Both the position numbers and the translations under genes were made by a program. This document shows, piece after piece, positions 46,046 to 54,973 of a DNA stretch of 64,000 bases (position 1 is its first letter; each line of letters begins with the position of its first letter). The stretch is from contig JAUPFV010000001.1 in the NCBI GenBank assembly GCA_036936605.1, forward strand, positions 117,560,771 to 117,624,770. Direction: 5' to 3'. This DNA comes from Limnanthes douglasii subsp. nivea (lineage: Eukaryota > Streptophyta > Magnoliopsida > Brassicales > Limnanthaceae). The notes under the pieces were generated by a model. The model had not been told where the DNA came from. It did not search any database and saw only the letters and a program-made list of their open reading frames with translations.

Positions 46046-46444
46046 TGATGAGGAAGAATAAAAGACAAGGGCCAAAATGCGTAGAAATAAATGTATAAGG
46101 CCCAAAATGCGTAGAAACAAATGTATAAGGGCCAAAATGCGTAGAAATAAAGGTGTAAGGGCTAAAATGCATGAATTGTAAAGATATGGTTAAAATAGGA
46201 AGGAACCTTAAAGGGGGACCAAAAGATGTAATAAAACCAGATTTAAGCGTGTGGGGTCCGCAATTGTACTATAAAAGGACCACACACGCTTCACGAATCT
46301 CAAGATGAATAGTACGACTTTCTCTCTCTACCTTTTCAGCATTTTCTCTCTCTAGATATAACACTAAAAAATTCTACTCATAAATCCTCTCTCGACAAAT
46401 CTTCTCACAACAAAATCACCCTCGAACCAACTTTTAACTCTTCA
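46046..46444 (+). repeat. 3' LTR of element B
   Basis: 399 bp, about 99% identical to the 5' LTR by eye, followed by target duplication AAAGC. Confidence 0.95.
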
Positions 46445-46449
46445 AAAGC

Positions 46450-47470
46450 ATTCCAGGTTATTTTGTAAAGGCTTGAATAATTGTGCTGAGTTCTTAAACT
46501 GTTCTATGTCTGTTTGGTGTTGAAGCTGGAATAATGAGAGAGCTTCAAAATAATGCATTCATTTTCACTCGAATTGATACGGTGATCTTTAATAATGTTA
46601 ATTCTGTCAGAAGTAAGAAAGTCTTCCATAGAAGCAATGTCCCACGAGTTATCTTTCGAGTAGGTATTAACTTTAACATTAAGGAACCAAGAGTTGTTAT
46701 TGAATTCTAATAAAAGAGGATAGTTGTGCCAGTCATCAGCCCAAAAATCAACATCACCTTTCCCCAAGAGCCATCTAATGTTGCTTTCAGCAGAATACTT
46801 GATATCCGACAGCCTTTTCCAAATAAGAGAATCAGATTTCTTGTAAACAATCTTGATAGGATGAACATTTTTCTTGTAGATGTTATGCATAATATTAGCC
46901 CATAATTGAACCAAAGCTTATGTGAGAAAGTTTTTTGAATATCACATAAGTTTCTGGTGTTAAGACCACCCTCCCCAAAACGCCTACAAAGAGTAGTCCA
47001 CTTAGACTAATGGATACTCTTTTCAGCATGATTAGTTCTCCATAAGAATTTATTGGAAATCAGTTAACAATTTAGTAATGATGCAGTTAGAAATCAGACT
47101 ATTTTGCATCTAGTAGATAGGGAGAGTAGAAAGAACCGATGATATTAACGTAAGTCTTCCTCCGTAGGATAATTTCTTACTCTCCCATTCTAAAATTCTA
47201 GCATTAACCTTATCCAACATAGATCTATAGTTGATAAACTTGTTATTGTTGCTCAAAGTTATGCCAATATAATCAGTAGGGAGGTTGTCCACTTTGAAAC
47301 CAGTCTGACCCACCAGATAAGAAATTCTGCTTCAATAATTTTGATTTTTTCAGTATTGATAGCTTACCAGAAACTTGCTGGTAAATATAAAAAAAGCTCT
47401 TTAATTTGTTAATAAATGAATGTAAACCGTAAATAAAAATCAACAAATTGTCCACGAAAACAAGAAAAAA
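46450..47470 (-). mobile_element. LINE, 5' part (RT C-terminal region), truncated
   Basis: Minus strand: FVFVDNLLIFIYGLHSFINKLKSFFYIYQQVSGKLSILKKSK (47466-47340; the catalytic YxDD is FVDN here), DYIGITLSNNNKFINYRSMLDKVNARILEWESKKLSYGGRLTLISSVLSTLPIY (47265-47110) and LIWKRLSDIKYSAESNIRWLLGKGDVDFWADDW (46850-46730). It continues the LINE at 34867 across element B. The RT N-terminus is missing, so the copy is 5'-truncated. Confidence 0.75.
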
Positions 47471-47525
47471 ACTAAGTAAATAGTTCTAGAAGCAAATTTC
47501 CATCTTTATCGGTTAAGTTGAATAG

Positions 47526-47765
47526 GGGCTAAAAACCCGGTCAAGTCGCCGGTGTTTGACCTGTGTTGCATTCGTACCACTAACTTTCCTTCGTTCCCAA
47601 AATGAGTCACTGATGTTTCGAATCGTTGCATTCTTGCCACTGGCGCGTGCAAATTAACAAGAGGCTGACACGTGTCATCCCAATATACTCCTCTACATTT
47701 CATATACGGTCACCCATTAAATTCTGCCCAGAATACCCCCGTTTAATAATATTTAAATTTTAGCT
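47526..47765. repeat. Left terminal inverted repeat of the Pack-MULE
   Basis: Pairs with 48985-49203 in inverted orientation at roughly 85-90% by eye (shared blocks include TTGCATTCGTACCACTAACTT and GCTGACACGTGTCA). The AT-rich stretch to about 47880 also pairs weakly with 48820-48985. Confidence 0.85.
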
Positions 47766-47982
47766 TTTACTTATAATTTTTTATTTAATTTTCATTTAAC
47801 CTTTTTAACCTTTTTTTTATTTTTACCTCAAATAATTATTTCATTACTTTTAAATTAACTTATTCATCTTTATCTTCCTTAAAACCCTAATTTTAAATGG
47901 TACAAAGCAGTGTTCTTCTTGTTTCCTTCTCTTTCTCTTCGTCTACAACATTTCTATCTTCACCTTGTTTGAAATAACCGAA

Positions 47983-48728
47983 ATGGAAATAGTAACCGCC
48001 AGCCAAAACCAGAAGTCATCATCCTTTTCAAAGATTTCAACTAATTTACCTGAAGAAGAAGAGATCTACAATAAACTGAAAAGCACATATATATTCAACC
48101 AAGAACAAAGACTGATTTTGTTGAGGAAAATCACAAGGAACAGAGATGATTCTAGAGTTTTGCTATGTATTCTATTGATAATATCATGTCTCAAATCTCT
48201 AATTCCATCTACATACAGTTTGGTCAATTTATCCCTAGAGAATAAGATGGCCATCGATGTACTCGGTGCGATAGATACGCTTCTCCAGTCGCTTAGATCG
48301 GAAAGCGAGTTAAATCGTCACGACTCGGATCTAGCGTTATACCATCTCACTTTAGTCTCTAGCAACATAGACAAACTAGTGAAACTCGACACTGTTGCGT
48401 TTCTACTCTCGATGGTCAGATCCGATGAATCAGCCGGCTGGTGAAAGTCGGCGCCGTTGCAATTCTACTTTCGATGGTCGACTCCGATGAATCAATCGGC
48501 CGTGTGCTTCTCGTTCTATGTAACCTCACCTCGAGAAGGTTTGAAGAAGGGTTGAATGCTAAAAAGACAGTCAAAAGAACGAAAGCAAACATGAAACCAT
48601 AAGAAAATATAAATGTTCTTCTTGACTTGATGATGTCAGCAATTTATGAGGAACACAAGGACGAAGATGGTTTCTTGTACATAAGTTACAGTGGGGAGAA
48701 CACGTTCGGTGGTGCATCGTTGGGTTGA
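47983..48728 (+). pseudogene. Captured fragment of a U-box/ARM-repeat E3 ligase gene
   Basis: From ATG 47983 (MEIVTASQNQ) the translation gives EEEIYNKLKSTYIFNQEQRLILLRKITRNRDDSRVLLCILL, SLVNLSLENKMAIDVLGAIDTLLQSLRSESELNRHDSDLALYHLTLVSSN, resembling the ARM region of plant U-box proteins of the PUB38-41 group. SLVNLSLE joins directly to an NKMAIDVLGA segment that in the full-length family lies about one ARM repeat later, so one repeat seems deleted between similar motifs. A 62-bp tandem duplication (48379-48440, 48441-48502) shifts the frame, after which VLLVLCNLTSRRFEEGLNAKK is readable. No U-box domain is included. Family assignment is from memory of the motif pattern. Not expected to make a working ligase. 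Confidence 0.65.
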
Positions 48729-48983
48729 ATTTTATGGTAATAAGAAGAAGACGACTAGATCTGGCTTGCTTATTTGTTAATGGTTTTACTCCCTACTCGC
48801 CCAAAAACAAAGAAAGATGGACCCATTTAATATAAAATTGATAAAGTAAAGATTTGAAGTAAAATAATAAAATAAATATTTGGGGTAAAATAAAAGAGGT
48901 AAATCATTTTAAGTTATAAGTTAAAATAAAAAGTAAAAAATAAAAAGTAAAAAGTAAAAAGGTTAAAGTTAAAGTTAAAACTA

Positions 48984-49203
48984 GTAAACAAGGCTATTTT
49001 GGACAGAGTTTAATGGGTGACCGTATATGAAACTTAAAGTAGTATATTGGGGTGACACGTGTCAGCCTTTTGTTAATTTGTACGCGCCAGTGGCAAGAAT
49101 GTAACGATTTGAAACATGAGTGATTCGTTTTGGGGACAAAAGAAAGTTAGTGGTACGAATGCAACAGAGATCAAACACCAGTGACTTGACAGGGTTTTTA
49201 GCC
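48984..49203. repeat. Right terminal inverted repeat of the Pack-MULE
   Basis: Inverted copy of the left end, followed by target duplication GTTGAATAG. Confidence 0.85.
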
Positions 49204-49212
49204 GTTGAATAG

Positions 49213-49560
49213 GTTTGCAAACCTTTAGTTAGTACTTCCTCTCCTAATATAAACACTATCGTGAGTATATAACTCGAATAAAACCAGTATTTCAGATCAG
49301 ATTTGTTTTTGTGCTCATTCAAAATTCGCACTGAATATCGATTAGACTATCACGTAACTGTTGGAATACAATCATACATTCCTATTTAAATTAAATGACA
49401 TGACATCCCAAATTACACGAAACAGTCACGCTTATTTTGTTTATAAAACTTTTGTCACGTCACAGGGGTCACCATAAAAATGGGAAAACCAATAAATTCC
49501 ATTCTTTTTTTGTCACAACATCGCTGCAATCCACGCCCAAAATGCAGAGCTTAAGCTTCA
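49213..49560 (+). promoter_or_regulatory. Probable promoter and transcription start region of DGD2
   Basis: Between the Pack-MULE and the first exon. TTATAAAAC at about 49440 is a possible TATA box, with a TCACGTCAC motif just after it. Placement is inferred from the downstream exon, not proven. Confidence 0.3.
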
Positions 49561-50069
49561 ATTTTCTTCTCCCCTCTCTATTGTTAACGCAACCCTAATC
49601 AAAGATTACAGGAGGTAAAAGTTCTCTCTCTTTCTCTTTCTCTTGTGTTTTGAATTTTTTCTTATGGCTATATATATCTTCATTGCTGTATATCTACTTG
49701 TATAGCATGACCAATGGTTTATAAGATGATTTGTAATTCTTCTTTTATTCAAGTCATTGTTCTTCGATTTGTCTTTGTAAATTTGTTAGAGCAAGAATTT
49801 TTTTAAATGGATTTTTAATTCCTTATTATCATTTAATCAGATTGGGGTTCTTGATTTTTGCTGCTGTTTATGATTTTGTTGTTTTTGATATTGAGATGGA
49901 TTTGTATACAATACCTGCAATTGACGAAGTTAATTTCTTCTTTATGGTGCTTTGATTGTAATGATTGCGTAATCGATCATGTTAATTAACATGGGGTTCA
50001 TGTTTAAATCTGAATGACAGTTTGAAGACATTTGTGTAAAAGTTCGAAACTTTGATTGTAAGATATTAA
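49561..50069 (+). other. 5' UTR and 5' UTR intron of DGD2
   Basis: A C/T-rich leader ends ACAGGAG, followed by GTAAAAG (donor at 49615) and a T-rich stretch to TGACAG (acceptor 50019-50020), then about 49 nt of leader before ATG 50070. This is a plausible 406-bp intron in the untranslated leader. No open frame is supported here. Confidence 0.5.
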
Positions 50070-52977
50070 ATGGAGAAGAAACAACATATCGCTATTTTCA
50101 CTACCGCTTGTCTTCCATGGATGACTGGAACTGCAGTCAACCCTTTGTTTCGTGCTGCCTACCTTGCCAAAGATGGGAAAAGAAAGGTCACTTTGGTGGT
50201 TCCTTGGTTGTCCATAAAGCATCAAGAGCTTGTGTATCCCACCAACGTCACCTTTGCATCACCTTCCGATCAGGAGGCATACGTACGACAGTGGATTCAG
50301 GACAGGATCGCTTGTGTATCGGATTTCAACATACGGTTTTACCCTTCCAAGGTAACATATGCATGTAATATTTGATATAATCTGTTCAGAATTCACTTGA
50401 AATTACTCAGGAGCATGGTATAAACCTCGTTTGATCATATTGCACGACAAAAACAAATGATTTTAGCTGCCCGATTCTTTTAATTATGGGGGAGAGTGAA
50501 AATTCTCGTGTATTTATGCATGACTTTTTGTTGGTAATCACATATTTTGCAGTTTGCTTTGGACAAACGAAGCATTCTCCCTGTAGGTGATATCTCAGAG
50601 GCCATTCCTGATGAAGAGGCAGACATTGCTGTCCTCGAAGAACCCGAACATCTTACATGGTTTCATCATGGAAAGAGATGGAAAACTAAGTTCACCTTCT
50701 GTGTAGGAATTATACACACGAACTATTTGGCATATGTAAAAAGAGAAAAGAATGGACGTTTAGCTGCCTTTCTTCTTAGGTATCTGAACAATTGGGTTGT
50801 CAGCATTTATTGCCACAAGGTATGTTTCATAGTAATAATAACTTTCGTGACATGGGTGTCATGTATTTCTCCATTTCTTAGACGCAGAATCCTAAACTGT
50901 GGATAAGGTTCTCCAATAGACTTCTGTGTCATTTGGTTTATAGATTTAGAATTTTGCATATTAGACTTCATTAGAATTTCATTTTTGTAAGTGATACTTC
51001 CAGGTGACAAGATAAGAGTCGAACTTGTTTGTTTCTTTAGCTTTGTTGTCATAGTTTCAGAGAAGTTACTCACAGGGTAATATTTCAATTGCAATGGCAG
51101 GTAATTAGGCTATCCGCTGCCACCCAAAATTATCCTAACTCTATTGTTTGCAACGTTCATGGGGTGAATCCTAAGTTTCTTGAAATTGGTGATAAGAAAT
51201 TAAAGGAACAAAAAGCAGAGGCAGAACCATTCACTAAAGGTGCCTATTACATTGGCAAGATGGTTTGGAGTAAAGGCTACAAGGAGCTTCTCAAGCTTCT
51301 CCAAAAGCACCAAAAGGAGCTAGCCGGCCTCGAAGTTGATTTATACGGCAGTGGAGAAGACTCCGACGAAATCAAAAAGGCCGCTGAAAAGCTGGATCTA
51401 GCAGTTAGACTTCACCCAGGGCGTGATCATGCTGATCCAATATTTCACGAGTAAGCTTCCTACTATTTCGTGACACTTCTCTCTTTCTATATGCATAGGT
51501 TTAATTCGTTTTTTTCTCTTTATGTTGGCACGAATATCCTATTCGTGCCATGTTTCATGAAAACTTCATATTCATACGGATATTCTGTTTGTGCCATGTT
51601 ACATGTTTCATGAAAACTACATATTCGTGCCTTTTAGGTTTTGAATATATTCTTTCGTGTCTTTTCGTATGTTAAACATTGCTATTGGTGCCATTCCGTT
51701 CATCTCTGACAACTTGCTTTTCCGACCATATACCATTATAATCAAATTTGAAAATTATAATCTAACAAACAATATCATAAAGTTAATACAAATAAATAAG
51801 TAATATAATAGAAATATAATTAAATAAATAAAAAGTAATATTAGAAATTAAAAAGTTAAAAAGTAAAAATTGGAGGAGGAACCTTTTATCCTACCACTTT
51901 TTCAGCAAAAAAACAATCGATAACAACGGCAAACTGATGAAGGTGGACATACACATGAATTTTTAAAACATAAAAAATACGAATAAGAAATTTTACGTGC
52001 AAATGCCAAAAGAAAATGTGCCAAACATAAAAATAACAAAAAAATAAGTTTAAGACTATATATATGGTAAGGTGCCTACACATATATATGGTAAGGTTTA
52101 AGCCTCTATATGTATATATATTAATAAGGTTTGATAAAGAAATCCTAAGAAAACAAATTTGCATTAGAAATGTATTTAGGATTATATTCCATGTTTTCTA
52201 GAAATCCAGACGAACTTTAAGATTAACAACTTAATTTAGAAGGTAGTTTGCTTATGAATGCGTTCAGGATTATATTTTTAAAAAGTTTTGGAAAATAATC
52301 TACAATTCCAGAGTAATTCTGGAATATTCAGAATGTGAGGGTATAAAATAAATTATGTGTATAAGTGAGACTACGAGTAAAGTTTCTTATTGAAGTTTTC
52401 GTGTTTCAGCTATAAAGTGTTCCTTAATCCCAGTACAACGGATGTGGTTTGCACTACGACAGCAGAAGCATTAGCAATGGGAAAAATCGTTATATGTGCC
52501 GATCACACTTCAAATGAATTCTTCAAACAGTTCCCGAATTGCCGAGTGTACAGTGACAGCATCGGATTTGTGAAAAACACGTTAAAGGCTCTTGAAGAAC
52601 AGCCAGCACCGCTTACAGATGAACAGAGACACGAGTTGTCATGGGAATCTGCCACAGAGCGGTTTTTAACAGCTGCTGAGCTGAACAAAGAACGGAAACT
52701 CGAAAAAAGCCCTTCCATAGAGTTTGCGTCCCTATCACTGAATCTAGGAAGCATAGAGGATGCGTCGGCGTATTTGCATTACGTGGCTTCTGGGAGCGAG
52801 GTGTCAAGAAGAGTGTTTGGTGCGGTACCTGATAGCTTGCAGCCAGATGAGGAGCAACGCAAAGAGCTTGGCTTACCTTGCTCTCCTAGTAAAAAAGCAT
52901 CGTCGAGTAAAGAGCTTGGCTCCTCTCCTAGTAAAAAAGCATCGTCGAGTAAAGAGCTTGGCTCCTCTCCTAGTTAA
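50070..52977 (+). CDS. DGD2: Digalactosyldiacylglycerol synthase 2 (DGD2-like), 4 coding exons
   Basis: Coding exons 50070-50351, 50553-50819, 51101-51450 and 52410-52977, all with GT-AG introns and consistent phases (0, 0, 2), give 488 residues, close to the family length of about 470. The product is a GT4-type glycosyltransferase that adds galactose from UDP-galactose to monogalactosyldiacylglycerol at the chloroplast outer envelope; DGD2 isoforms act mainly under phosphate shortage. Visible family motifs: HIAIFTTACLPWMTGTAVNPL at the N-terminus, [94 protein letters not shown]. There is no long DGD1-type N-terminal extension. The last 30 or so residues are a 14-residue repeat (SSPSKKASSSKELG) not usual for the family, and the stop lies inside the third unit. 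Confidence 0.93.
51451..52409 (+). other. Third DGD2 intron (959 bp)
   Basis: GT at 51451 and AG at 52408-52409. It includes a duplicated motif (ATATTCGTGCC / TTCATGAAAAC units near 51535-51660) and two TATATATGGTAAGGT units near 52065. No nested gene is supported; the minus-strand open frame at 51886-52164 has no motif. Confidence 0.7.
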
Positions 52978-53038
52978 AAAGCATCGTCGAGTAAAGAACT
53001 TGGCTCCTCTCCTAGTAAAAAAGCATCATCGAGTTAAG
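52880..53038 (+). repeat. 42-bp minisatellite at the DGD2 3' coding end
   Basis: Units start at about 52880, 52921, 52963 and 53005, with CTCTCCTAGTAAAAAAGC in the middle of each join. The unit is 42 bp, so it keeps frame (14 residues). In the third unit AGTAAA is AGTTAA, giving the stop at 52975-52977; the frame would otherwise run to 53036. Confidence 0.9.
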
Positions 53039-53519
53039 CTTGATGATTCTGTTGGTAACTTTGCACCTGGATTGAATATCAATTTGTGTCTTTCTTAGTT
53101 TTCTCTTTTAACTTGGAGTTTAACTAAATTGTTGTAAATCGGAAAAAAAAAACGATATTATTGTATCTCTTTTGAAAGCTGTGAAACAGTTTAAGTGATT
53201 GATTGGGATGTATAGATAATGAACATACTATAAATCACTATGATTCTCGATAAGAATCTGACATGAGAGAAATGATACATTAGTTTCATTAGTTTTATGC
53301 TACCGCAGTCACTTTCGGTTGAGTAATATTCGTCTTGAGCAAAAGAAAATTATTTTGCTGGAGTCCACAAATATTTATAACCCCTTATGAAATAACCACT
53401 AGGTTTTGGTTAAAAATGTAGTAACGAAGAAGAGATTGTTGTAATGTGTTTTCGTTTTAAGAATTTTTGACAGCCGAAAATTTTGATTTCTAATTTTAAC
53501 CGGACCTATTTTCATATTG
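53039..53519 (+). other. DGD2 3' UTR and downstream DNA
   Basis: Probably the 3' untranslated region for the first 100-200 bases (an A-rich stretch at about 53142 may be near the poly-A site). Nothing else is recognised. Confidence 0.4.
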
Positions 53520-53725
53520 TTAAAGTAGTTCCTATAACGATCCTTGTGGTTTTTTAGATCAGCCAAAGCTGACATCTCCTTTTCCGTTCCCCTCCCAAGT
53601 TGTATAGATGCAATATGTGGGTTGATAATTATATAACAATTTTTGTGGTTTTTTATATCAGTCAAAGCTGGAATGTTTTTGATCCCGTTTGAAATTGCAT
53701 TGATGCAACAAGCGAGGTTAAAGAC
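53520..53725. repeat. Imperfect direct duplication, about 107 bp x 2
   Basis: TTGTGGTTTTTTAGATCAGCCAAAGCTG at 53543 recurs as TTGTGGTTTTTTATATCAGTCAAAGCTG at about 53643; the flanks (…GTTGTATAGATGCAA / …AATTGCATTGATGCAA) also match. The minus-strand open frame across it (53399-53665) is a by-product. Confidence 0.6.
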
Positions 53726-53988
53726 AAAAGTTTTTGTTTGGAATAGATTTATGTATATTGGGCAAGGCTAAATTGAGACCCCATTTGGCTATAATGAGAC
53801 CTTTTTATAATGAGATCCTATTTGGCTATAATGAGACCCCGAAAAAGATCCATTTACTCCTGATATAAAAGCTGTATTTTCAGTCCAAAAGCCTCTTTTC
53901 TCTCTTCTTCTCTCTTCTCTCTAGCAAAAACTTTCAAAATCCCGAAAAAGGCAAGATTTCTCAAATCCGACATTACAAACACGTTAAG

Positions 53989-54412
53989 GTACGAATCCTT
54001 TACTTATTCATATAATTTTTAAGCAATTTACTTTAGTATTTTTAGTGATATTTAGAGTTTAGGGTTCCGCCTCAAAAGTCCGATTTTCATGTATATGTTG
54101 TTGTTTTTTTGAAAAAATAGTTGTAGATCCGTCTTAGTCGATGCATTAGGAACGTTTTGGTACCATTTTTTGTTGAATTTGGGTTGTGTTTGTGGGTTTT
54201 GGGTTCGATTTCAGATCTAGGGTTTGGGGGCTGCTGGAAGTGCAAAATCGCGAGGTGCTTGTTCGCGATTTTGCACTTCCAGGAGTGGTGAAATTGCGAA
54301 CACAGACCTCGCAATTTCACAAAAACAGGAGATGCCAATTTTGGCTGTTTTGTCAAATTATGATGTTTTTATTCCCAAATTTATTAATGATTTTATTTTT
54401 GTTGTATTTTAG
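53989..54412 (+). other. Probable 5' UTR intron of the interrupted transposon gene
   Basis: Donor GTACGAA after ACGTTAAG, acceptor TTGTATTTTAG directly before C-ATG. It contains two perfect hairpins (54234-54282 and 54288-54320). Confidence 0.5.
54234..54320. repeat. Two adjacent perfect inverted repeats
   Basis: Hairpin 1: 20-bp arms 54234-54253 and 54263-54282 with a 9-nt loop. Hairpin 2: 12-bp arms 54288-54299 (GTGAAATTGCGA) and 54309-54320 with a 9-nt loop. The arms share a GTG(C)AAAAT..CGCGA-like core, so the two hairpins are related to each other. Confidence 0.9.
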
Positions 54413-54413
54413 C

Positions 54414-54492
54414 ATGCCTCGCACACGGCATACACCTGTTCGACATTCAGGCTCGAGCAGTGATAGCGAGCAGGAGGAGGTTGTGTCACGGT
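54414..54492 (+). pseudogene. N-terminal exon of an unknown gene, cut by element C
   Basis: Begins MPRTRHTPVRHSG, then a serine/acidic stretch (SSSDSEQEEVVSR) before the LTR interrupts it after 26 codons. Basic start plus acidic Ser-rich region suits a nuclear protein, and its place in a TIR element suggests a transposase or accessory gene. I do not recognise the family. Confidence 0.4.
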
Positions 54493-54901
54493 TGATGAGT
54501 CCGAATTCAGCATGCTCACTGGACACGGACAGATCAGTCCAAGGCCTTCAAACCGGACAGATCACTTTGAACACTATAACCATAGGACTGTTCGAACTAT
54601 GACAAAAGTACTAAAAAACCTAAACACTTCTTGACTAAGCTACTTGCTCTCCTACTTAGAGCTCATGGGTCTTTGAACATGACCCGGGTCCATTAAACAT
54701 GACCCGAAAGCCCATAAGGGCCCAAACATCAGGGTATAAATACCCAACCACCTGCATTAACTAGAGGTAATGAAAATTAACTGCTACCAAGCTGCTTAAT
54801 TATCTCTCTACTCTCTACTTTAAACACTTAACACTCACATACTTCCTTAAAACACCAACTGAAATTATTAGCCTACCCTCAGGCGATTATTATCCACACC
54901 A
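54493..54901 (+). repeat. 5' LTR of element C
   Basis: 409 bp, about 50 bp shorter than the A LTR because of internal deletions near its start. Ends CCACACCA. Confidence 0.9.
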
Positions 54902-54904
54902 AAT

Positions 54905-54923
54905 TGGCGACCACAGTGGGAGG
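54905..54923 (+). other. Primer binding site of element C
   Basis: TGGCGACCACAGTGGGAGG, three bases after the LTR. One mismatch from A. Confidence 0.75.
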
Positions 54924-54973
54924 AGAAGGTGCCTAAATCAAGCATTCAAAACCAGCTAAGAAAATCTGTCAGA

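Larger units (their letters stand above)
34873..46444 (+). mobile_element. Element B: young full-length Tat-type Ty3/gypsy retrotransposon
   Basis: Two 399-bp LTRs (34873-35271, 46046-46444) differ at about four positions by eye (about 1%). Target duplication AAAGC at 34868-34872 and 46445-46449. Primer site at 35273, gag-protease and pol fully open apart from one UAG, three tandem arrays in the spacer, an antisense accessory gene, polypurine tract at 46031-46041. It belongs to a different family from A/C/D (different LTR and primer site, proteins diverged) but has the same architecture. It inserted into a LINE. Confidence 0.95.
47526..49203. mobile_element. Pack-MULE (Mutator-like element with captured gene fragment)
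   Basis: The left end (GGGCTAAAAACCCGG, 47526) and the reverse complement of the right end (to 49203) match for at least 220 bp and less strongly for over 300 bp. The flanks GTTGAATAG (47517-47525 and 49204-49212) are a perfect 9-bp target duplication, the Mutator signature. No transposase. The interior carries a fragment of a plant U-box/ARM gene. It lies about 860 bp upstream of the DGD2 start codon. Confidence 0.9.
53767..54492 (+). mobile_element. Left part of a larger TIR DNA transposon, interrupted by element C
   Basis: Starts GGGCAAGGCTAAATTGAGACCC, matching the end of the 1554-2615 element, and repeats TTTGGCTATAATGAGACC inside. The following 53880-54060 is collinear with 1660-1830 of that element. 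It then has a gene start (leader exon, intron, ATG) not present in the short copy. Element C is inserted at 54492/54493 (five bases before it: ACGGT), so the right end lies beyond the window. Confidence 0.6.

Noticed and set aside
53399..53665. Minus-strand 89-codon open frame
   Set aside because: It arises from a 107-bp duplication and shows two similar halves without any known motif.
54186..54602. Plus-strand 138-codon open frame
   Set aside because: It runs through the hairpins, a probable intron and into the LTR of element C; only the part after ATG 54414 fits a gene start.
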